The translations under genes and the position numbers were made by a program. Positions 57,012 to 64,000 of a DNA stretch of 64,000 nt are shown here, piece by piece. The stretch's first letter is position 1. The number at the start of each line of letters is the position of its first letter. The notes beneath the pieces are model-generated. The model did not search any database, was not told where the DNA came from, and worked only from the letters and a program-made list of their open reading frames with translations. Source of the DNA: Eurosta solidaginis (Eukaryota > Arthropoda > Insecta > Diptera > Tephritidae); assembly GCF_040869045.1 (NCBI RefSeq), contig NC_090319.1:373069601-373133600 (forward strand), written 5' to 3'.

Positions 57012-57344
57012 CTAAATAAATTTATTTTGCGTTTGTCTTCGTCTGTACTCATCGCCGTCTTCGTTATTGGTAAACTCGTCAAGTTCATGGACACCGTAGC
57101 CATGACTTAAATGATTAAAGGCTCCCGTTTGGAATTGTGGCGGTTTGTGGTTATGTTCATCGTAGTTTTCTGGTTGTTTGGTAATTACTTGCTTTGTGTG
57201 ATGTGTGTGCGGCATACTGCGATGCCATCCAGCACTGTGGTAATCATCGCCGCCATATCCACCATGCCCACTTAAGCCATGATCAGTCACAACAATGTGA
57301 TCCGTGCTAGTGTGGCCTCCAGTCGACCCCTTTTTTAGACTGCC
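57012..57344 (-). CDS. Osiris family protein (gene C), last exon
   Basis: A TTCGTTTTAG acceptor ends at 57345. The exon starts in phase 0 (GSLKKGSTGGHTSTDHIVV) and runs 110 codons to a TAG stop at 57014-57012. Joined to exon 1 it rebuilds the family's '..KIALLVSIL-GSLKKGS' junction, which lines up with '..KIALIISAIIGLKKLVS' of gene B. The tail is rich in Gly, His, Tyr and Asp (GHGGYGGDDYHSAGWHRS), then HNHKPPQFQTGAF and an acidic end, as in Osiris C-termini. A clear AQxLAY motif is not seen. A GTAAG donor lies just past the stop; it may be fortuitous. Confidence 0.85.
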   Translation of the reverse strand, partial: GSLKKGSTGGHTSTDHIVVTDHGLSGHGGYGGDDYHSAGWHRSMPHTHHTKQVITKQPENYDEHNHKPPQFQTGAFNHLSHGYGVHELDEFTNNEDGDEYRRRQTQNKFI

Positions 57345-58439
57345 CTAAAACGAACATATTTTAGTTAGGCTTAGATATGTATAAAGTGGAAATTTTATAG
57401 TTTTTCATAACAAAAGGTTCTTCCAGTGAAATACATAAATTGATTGGAAATGTTTTGTGATGAAATGAAATTATTTTCGGAAAACGCCTACTTTTGAACC
57501 GTACTCTTTGTTGCATTTAGTGGGGTTTTGTGTATTATATCCTAGTCCCTACATTGCAGAAGCTTTCATGTATCCTGTATGCTCAACATTTTTGTTAAGT
57601 TTTAGGGTTTGAGCAAAGAATTATAAAAGAAAAGATTTTGTCAATTATTTGGATTTTGTAGGATTCTTCTCTTCTTCACTGTGCCTGAAGGCCAAGAGGC
57701 TTTTGGTCAAACTGAAACAAAGCTAGTTCAAGTGTTCCAAATTTGATGTCTAAGATTAGTCTCTCCATAGTGTTTTTCTCCCAGTAGTAAAAATGATGAA
57801 TATACCTTTAGCAATATGTTGCATCAACAGGTAGTATTTAAATGGTACTTTCGGGAAAGTATTAAAAAAGGATGGAGGGAGAAATGATGGATTTTCCAAC
57901 TGGATTTTACAAATCGTATATTAAAGTCCTTCTTTAGGTGAACCCATCCCGCAGTTTCTGCTGGAAAGAGTGGTCCGATTTCGAGAATTCTTCCAACGAA
58001 ACACTCGTTGTGCTGCAAGGTCTCATGAGTTTCGAATGCAAGGACAAGATACGCTGCATGAGCCACGGAATGTTTAAGTGCGTGAACTAAAAGAATCAGT
58101 GAATGTGTTGAAGATATTTCGGCGGCTGGATCCTACCCAGAACATGCGGTAAGACCTGCTTAGATATAGCTTTTTGGATGACCGATGTATTCGCCAAAGG
58201 GTACGTTCCATATCTTACCGGGGGTGAGGGGAGCTTATACAGTGTAAACCCCTTTAAAGTATGACATTTTTTGAATGCGGTCGAGTTAGCTTAACGTGGA
58301 TATACTGGGTACGATGAGATCAGATGCTGGCTGGGAATAATGCCCGGAAATTCAACCAAGAAATCCTTCGGTGGACGGAATCGGTGTCTCTGCAGTCGAA
58401 CACAAAAATAAATACGCTTTCAAATGTCATCGATGTTCC

Positions 58440-59392
58440 CTCTGGCAGGGCAGTTATTTCCAATTCTGCTCTTGCTATTTGTTAATGGTATCTGTACCAC
58501 TATAAAATATTCCAAAATCTTAATGTATGCTGATGATATACAACTTTTTAGGTCTTATGCGTCAAAGAACATCCCTTGCTTCAAGCGGATTTAAACTGCC
58601 TAGTTACTTGGTGCAACGTGAATTCAATGCCGCTGAACCTCAATAAATGCAAATGCATGTGCCTCTCTCGAAGATCCCTGCCAGCAGCCTTTTACGTAAT
58701 TAATGATTTTTGTCTTCTATCAGTAAACTATTTTGTGGATTTGGGAGTGGCGATAGATGCTAAACTTAGTTTCAGCCTTCGTATTAATGCTACTGTTAAT
58801 AAGGTTAGAGGTGTTCTTTCATTCGTGAAACGATGGTCTAAAGAATTTAGTGACTCTTATGTAACTAAAGCGCTTTACATCACTTTAGTTAGACCGATAC
58901 TAGAATATGGATCAATAGTCTGGAATCCACAATATCGAGTTCATGCAGTTAGACTTGAATCAATATAAAAGCAGTTTCTACTTTTCTCTTTAGGAACTTT
59001 TCATGGGACTCTGCGTATAATCTTCCCCCTTATACTATTCGGTTGAAGCTTATCAATCTGCCAACTCTTGCAAGTCATAGAGAAACGCTAGGCGTAATAT
59101 TTATGGCTAAATACTGAATGGATTGATTTCTAGTCCAATTCTTTTGAACGAAGTAAACTTTAACGTCCCATCACGAGTGTGAAGACATTACAAACCTCTT
59201 CTTTTGAGGCAGTGTAGAACTAATTTCGAATTAAATAAGCTTCTTCGGTGTTTGTGTCATGATTTTAACACTCATTCTAATTCATTTGATATATCGGATT
59301 CACTTTTTACCATAAAGAAAACTGTCCTATCCTATCTTAACTCGGAACAAAAAAGTAAAATAAAAAAAAAAAAAATAAAAATTTTAAGTACT
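58440..59392 (+). mobile_element. Jockey/CR1-like non-LTR retrotransposon, 5'-truncated
   Basis: Carries the catalytic block 'ILMYADDIQLFRSY' (around 58520). After a frame change, 'QADLNCLVTWCNVNSMPLNL', 'VDLGVAIDAKLSFSLRIN' and 'ALYITLVRPILEYGSIVWNP', the standard RT palm-thumb order. The end of the frame (59204-59407) and an A-rich tail near 59360-59380 close it. It sits in the intron of Osiris gene C, antisense to that gene. Confidence 0.8.
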
Positions 59393-59516
59393 AAAATACT
59401 CAGCTGATGATTTTTATTCTGTAGGTGATCAGTTTTAGAGCACGACGCTTAACAAACCTCCGCCTATCAACAACTCGACAAATTCGTGCGTCATGCGGAT
59501 ACACCCTTCGCGTCGA

Positions 59517-59932
59517 CGGGCTAGGGGTTTAGGGGGTCAGAATATACCCGCGGTAGGTATGCCTGTCGTAAGAGGCGACTAAAATACCAGATTCAAGGGG
59601 CTGTGTAGCGCAACCCTGCAGGTTGTCAGCGCAATATACAGCTTCTCCAAACTCAATTGTCAACCTCACCTATCCGCGGCGAATCCTGTTTCACTAACAG
59701 ACGAAGCTCTGGCGACCCCAAGCTCCTTATGGAACTTGGGGTGGGGAGGGAGGGATGCCCTGAAGGTTTAATGTGGCCTTATAAATCGTTCCCGAGATGG
59801 TTGGGTTAGCACCTTAATGGTGCTGTGTTACCGGAGCGTACCGGATTTGTATCCGGCAAAGGACCATCACATCGACAACACTCCCCAAAGCCTTCGGGGA
59901 GCAACCTTATCGCTACAACAACAACAACAACA
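59517..59932 (+). repeat. GC-rich dispersed repeat with (CAA)n tail
   Basis: Marker blocks: GTCGTAAGAGGCGACTAAAA, GACCCCAAGCTCCTTATGG (near 59716) and CCCCAAAGCCTTCGGGGAGC (a perfect hairpin). The end is CTACAACAACAACAACAACAA. Non-coding, GC-richer than the intron around it. I recognise it from memory as a common tephritid repeat; the CAA tail suggests retrotransposition. It may be the UTR of a Jockey-type element. Confidence 0.6.
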
Positions 59933-60057
59933 AGGGGCTTTGGAGGGTATTAATCCGTTGGGTATTAAAAAAATGTTTTGAAGACCAGGGAGGATTACAA
60001 CCGAATTTTAGTGGCGGCTTGGTAGTGACGTACAGAGTGTACCTAAGTTTTGCTAGA

Positions 60058-60128
60058 AAGAAAAATTAAAAGGAGCCCGAAGCAAATTGTGAGAGAAGCT
60101 CTTCGGAGGCTGTTGTGCCTTGTATATA
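60058..60128 (+). mobile_element. SINE tail fragment
   Basis: AAAATTAAAAGGAGCCCGAA, GAGAGAAGCTCTTCGGAGG and TGTTGTGCCTTG match the last ~70 bases of the SINE (plus orientation), diverged. Confidence 0.55.
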
Positions 60129-60641
60129 TATTTTGTTTAACAAAGTGTAACACTTGACAACTTTCGTAACCAAAAATTTTAAATTTTATGGCTCTTTTAC
60201 CTACTTTTTTTATTCGTAAGCCGTTGCTCTCTCTAAAATTAATTATGCATTTGCATAATATTGACAGCTGTTTGGTGTTAAAATTACCAATGGATTCAGT
60301 TCTCTTCACAGAAAAATCTGTTAGATGTTGTAATTTTTACTGAAATATTTTAACTTGAGACCAAGAGTTCTTCCTATGTTGCAATGACTAAACGGATTTT
60401 TTATTTTGGCAAAAAAATCAGTTAAATTAGGTATAATGCGATTAATGAAGAAGTGAAATTTGGACACATGTCCCGGTAAACATCGTCGTGTGTAAATTTT
60501 GTTAATTTTATCTATTATAAATAACAAAAATGTAATGCGATTAATATTATAGAATGTCTGCTAATTCAAGAACAACAAATACGATTTCTTGATTTTACTA
60601 CCGTTTATATATTTCAGTGTAATCAAAATTAATTTACTCAC

Positions 60642-61619
60642 AAGTATAGATACGAGCAGCGCAATTTTCGCCATTACGAAGGCGGCGCCAGCGATGAGCA
60701 TCACTTTGCTGAGAAACATTTGTGCGATCATTGCTACTAAAGCTATGCCACCCATCATAGCACCAGTTTTGTCCTTGTTCTTCTTTTTACGTCCTTTAAG
60801 TGAATATTTATTAGTAAATTTTTTTTTACTTGTGAAATTTTCAAAGAAAAACTTGTTACTATGGTTGTCTTTGTCCTTGTACTTTAAATTCTTTAATTGT
60901 TCATAGTCTTTAAGTTTGCTTGTCTTGTTCCAGTTTCTTTTGTTTTTGTCATTCGCTTGTATTGTTTTTGTAGTAAGTTGTTCTAGTTTATCATCTACAA
61001 AACCATTGAGTGTACGTTGCATACCTTCATCCGCTTGCGCCGCCTCCGTTCCACCGTACAATGCTGATGCTGAAGGTACAAAATTGTCTAGTGTCAAAAC
61101 ATCAACAGCATCTGAAATACCAGCACCTAGATTGTATAAGCCTTGCTTAGATGCTGGCAGCTGTAAGCGTATTGAACGAGATTTAATCAATTGCAGCAAA
61201 CTTTCAGTGATACTTCGTTTGTTGTTTGTAGCATTCAATGAGCGTTGCCTTTGTGCTGGTTGTTGTTCGTATAAAGACTCATATCCTTTATCTTCCACAC
61301 TTTTATTGTTGGGCAATTTTTCAATAAATATATAGTCACCATAGCGCCAAGTGTTATTATCTTTTGTCACAGCATCAAGTACTTTTGTCAATTGCAATTC
61401 CATACATTGCCAACGTTCTGAAATGCTTAAACACTGCGTCAAAGCTTGACCAATATACCGCATTGTGGTCAAATCAGCTTTTATGCTGGCGTTATTGTTG
61501 TTTAATAGTATTGTTGTTGTTGTTGTGCTGTTAGTTAACGTCAATGCCATACATTTTAGAAGTATGAGAAATTGTAGGTTGAATCCTGTCAAATAGCAAT
61601 ACGATTTTCCACGAGGCAT
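60642..61619 (-). CDS. Osiris family protein (gene C), first coding exon
   Basis: ATG at 61619; 326 codons ending at a CTT|GTGAGT donor (intron 60641-57345, phase 0). Residues about 12-28 are a hydrophobic signal peptide (FNLQFLILLKCMALTL). C63 and C72 form the Cys-X8-Cys pair (QCLSISERWQC). Around 165-173 is 'RSIRLQLPAS', the counterpart of QVNLP in gene B. A long charged, Lys/Asn-rich stretch (about 215-282, with KGRKKKNKDK) precedes the hydrophobic DUF1676 segment (283-326, GAMMGGIALVAMIAQMFLSK...). With exon 2 the protein is 436 residues, at the large end of the family. The frame runs 27 codons past the donor to a stop, so an unspliced form would end '..KKSYLLFLN'. The intron holds retrotransposon debris. 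Confidence 0.92.
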
Positions 61620-62119
61620 CGCAAATATTTTTTTTTTTACTGGAGTAAAAAGAAGATTTTTTTGCTGTCTGCCTTGATTATTTTAAATATATTTACATTC
61701 ACTTCTATAAACTTGGTATAACATTAATTCAATAAGTTCACTCCCGTGGTACATTACCTCCTACACATTTCTTCAAATACTAAACATATTTCATTTAATT
61801 TATTTGAATTTATAGGGGTTCTGCACATAAGCATATGGTAGTCTAAATAAAAACGTTTCTTTCCCGTTAGGTAGGAAAAAAAAACCAAAAAAAAAGAAAG
61901 CGAAATTGAAATTGAGTAAGAAAGCAAGATAAAAGTTTGTTTTTAGAATAGGCAAGATATGTCGCGAAAAAGGTTGAAGCAATATGTTTTCAATGCCGCG
62001 TATACACTCCACGTCACGGGAGATACCCAAGTAAAAGTTAGTATTTTGATGCGAAACATTTAAGTTTTATGTTTTCATTTATATAGAGAGTACCTTGTCG
62101 CCATCGGTAGATACTGGGG
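61620..62119. other. Region upstream of Osiris gene C
   Basis: On the minus strand TATAGAAG (61709-61702) lies 34 bases before an initiator-like AATCAAG (A at 61675); a weak promoter candidate. Otherwise AT-rich with no gene recognised. Confidence 0.35.
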
Positions 62120-62938
62120 GTGATATAAAGTCAACGACCAAAAACTCAAAAACCACTAAAATGGCCATATCAACTTGCCTTATGTCCATTTCAAATGGTC
62201 ATGAGGTCAACGACTTTTTGGACTTTCTTAATTTGAGTTTACGGCCATTTCTGAATTTTCGGTTTAACCTTATGACAACAATTTAAGATCAGTACAAAAG
62301 CAAACCCCGCTCGCCGGATGCTTTAGGCGTTTAGTAGAATATGATATTCTTATTTCAAAGGAATGCTCACCCGCCTATATTTTTATTTGATTTTGCATTG
62401 CATGGAAAACCGATTTAGAAAAAAGCGCCCCAAAGGAAAATCTCCATTCCAAATTTCTTATCTTTCATTTAAACAAATTCCCGCTGGATCAGTATTAAAT
62501 CCTATTTTTTACTAAAATGAGACTGAAATATAGAAGAAACTTTCTCTAAACTTTTAGTTGAAAAAGTTCTTATTTCAGAGAGGACCTTATTACGCCATTC
62601 TTTTATTCTAAAGTATGAAAACAGGAGGGGCGGGTCCGAAAATTTTACTGAACAAATATGTAGTGAATACAATAAAAAGTATCTGTGACTCAGCAGTGGT
62701 TAAATTTTTAATATGTGGAGGTGTAAAACAAATAAATTTACTTCGTGTTCACTTGAGAAAAAGGGAGTTGACTTTATGACCTTTTACAAAAAGCAGAATG
62801 GTCTTGATATAAATATTTTTGACATTGTTAGCATTTGAAATTTGACGTGGTCACCATGTCGTATGGTCGTAACTTCAATTGACTTTGTGGCCATTTAAAG
62901 TGGTCATAAGGTCAATTCAAGTTATGGCTTTATGTCAC
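62120..62938. mobile_element. Larger foldback element, GTCATAAGGTCAA family
   Basis: Ends GTGATATAAAGTCAA (62120) and complement of GTGACATAAAGCCATAA (to 62938). The inverted similarity extends outward to CATCGG on both sides with a small indel. Subterminal repeats of the unit GTGGTCATAAGGTCAA and relatives sit at 62150-62280 and 62765-62935, pointing inwards. The centre (about 62290-62750) has no recognisable frame. Related to 15071-15372. Confidence 0.65.
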
Positions 62939-62999
62939 CTCTCCGATGTAGTGACCATTTGGTGGTATGTGCTTGCGACTTACTCCATTTACAGCGACT

Positions 63000-63640
63000 G
63001 ATTGAAAGAAACTTCATTTTCCTTACAAGAGATAAACATTGGAGGAAGCTGCAGTCCTGCCTAAACACTGCCCTCAGAACTGCTGCGAGTTGTGTTTTCA
63101 TGGCGGCAGAATATCATATCCACAGTATGGCGAAAATACTTCCCATGAAGGAGAGACACGTAATGGTGAACAAACAATTTCTTTTAAACACTCAGAAACC
63201 TAAGCATCCTAACAGACAACTGAATGGTGAGTGCCCGCCCCACAAGTATATAATAAATAGACATATCAATAAGCAATATGAAGAAATCACTCACACGAAA
63301 GTTGAGGCTCAAACCTCAGGCGCATCCACAAAAAGTCGGCAAAGTCTTATGCCGCTAACTGCCCGGAGAAACCCGTTCTAAGTGTCTGATACCCAAAATT
63401 CGCAAGAGAGGATAGCAGTCTTCGAATGTATATGTGTTTCACTCTGCCACAACTTGGGTCTCGATAGTGTAATAAGTTAAGGACTTACTTGTTCTCCTTA
63501 TAACTCTTTACCAGTGAGTGCAATGTTAAACAAACACCTCTAATATGCACGTGTCTTTGGTCAAACCCTATTGACTCTGCATTATCCTTTGGAGGATATC
63601 GCTGACATTTTGTGAGTGCAAGTGCCGTATCAAGTTTTCA
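63000..63640 (+). mobile_element. Jockey-type non-LTR retrotransposon, decayed 3' copy
   Basis: The frame 62932-63381 reads 'HWRKLQSCLNTALRTAASC', 'EYHIHSMAKILPMKERHVMV' and 'LLNTQKPKHPNRQLNGECPP', aligning with 44730-44940 ('HWKKLQACQNTALRTDTDCL', 'LLNTQKPGHPDRHL'). The 3' coding tail ends with GGAGGATATCGCTGACATTT near 63591, matching 'LEDxDDN'. Many frameshifts. Confidence 0.75.
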
Positions 63641-64000
63641 TTAAGAACTTTGATATGCCTACAGATGTGGCTTTGGCAAATACAAGAGCTGCATCAAGGC
63701 TGGAAGAAAATAACACCGCCTGTGTAGTTATTCTATTTGGATGAAACTTAGCTGCAAGCAGCATGCACTTTTCAAATAGGTAGAACCGGACTGCCCTGCC
63801 GACACATTTATACTCATATATTTGGCATCGTTATAGTTGTTAAACTCGTATATTGTAAAGTGATGTCGAGCCTCGATGGTATTAATGGGGCATTTTAAAG
63901 CCTTCCTTGTTGGATCCCTGGAGACGCCAATATTCAAGGAAACATATTTTCCAATGAAAGACCAGTGAAATATACTGAATGGATATAGACGATGCGGACA
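63641..64000. other. Right edge, no gene recognised
   Basis: No conserved motif in the last 360 bases on either strand. Confidence 0.3.

Overview
The window is insect nuclear DNA: AT-rich, intron-containing and dense in transposon relics. The only confident host genes are three members of the Osiris family (DUF1676), an insect-specific family that lies as a cluster in flies. The mix of repeats (a tRNA-derived SINE with a 'GTGGTGTGATGGTAGCG' head, LOA/Jockey-type non-LTR elements, and long repeats ending in 'ACAAGTAAGGA') fits a higher fly. From memory it best fits a true fruit fly (Tephritidae); no database was searched.

Layout. Bases 1-5.0 kb hold a decayed transposon-linked ORF, a long foldback, a tRNA-like relic and a TIR element. 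The first exon of Osiris gene A lies on the minus strand at 5026-5659, with a TATA/Inr pair upstream; its later exons are not visible and probably lie left of the window. From 6.6 to 14 kb there is a 243-bp tandem array, then a Ty3/gypsy-type LTR element (8258-11842) with an internal deletion, sitting in a CATATC-rich block. From 15 to 46 kb there is no convincing host gene. This part holds foldback elements, two long non-coding repeat families (one present as a pair of 1.2-kb inverted copies), SINEs, a solo LTR of the gypsy element with a 4-bp target duplication, a 5S rRNA-like copy next to a SINE head, and many 5'-truncated non-LTR retrotransposons. A complete but dead hAT element (46756-48652) and a PIF/Harbinger-type MITE (49103-49552) lie just before Osiris gene B.

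Osiris gene B (50211-51185, plus strand) is a complete 324-residue reading frame with its own TATA/Inr. It is followed by a broken Harbinger element (about 51.8-53.5 kb). Osiris gene C (61619 to 57012, minus strand) has two exons that join in phase across a 3.3-kb intron containing retrotransposon debris. The right end holds a larger foldback element related to the one at 15 kb and a decayed Jockey copy.

How it fits together: the three Osiris genes share a signal peptide, a Cys-X8/9-Cys pair and an [I/L]-x-[VL]-x-[FL]-P motif. B and C also show a basic stretch followed by a long hydrophobic segment. Family knowledge links Osiris proteins to the endomembrane system and cuticle patterning. The cluster appears stretched by transposon insertion: about 45 kb separates A from B. 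I see no clear new enzymatic or defence system. The less ordinary items are the shared modules of the two long repeat families, the GTCATAAGGTCAA foldback family, the 5S/SINE junction, and a candidate promoter with 5' exon at 45.9-46.1 kb.
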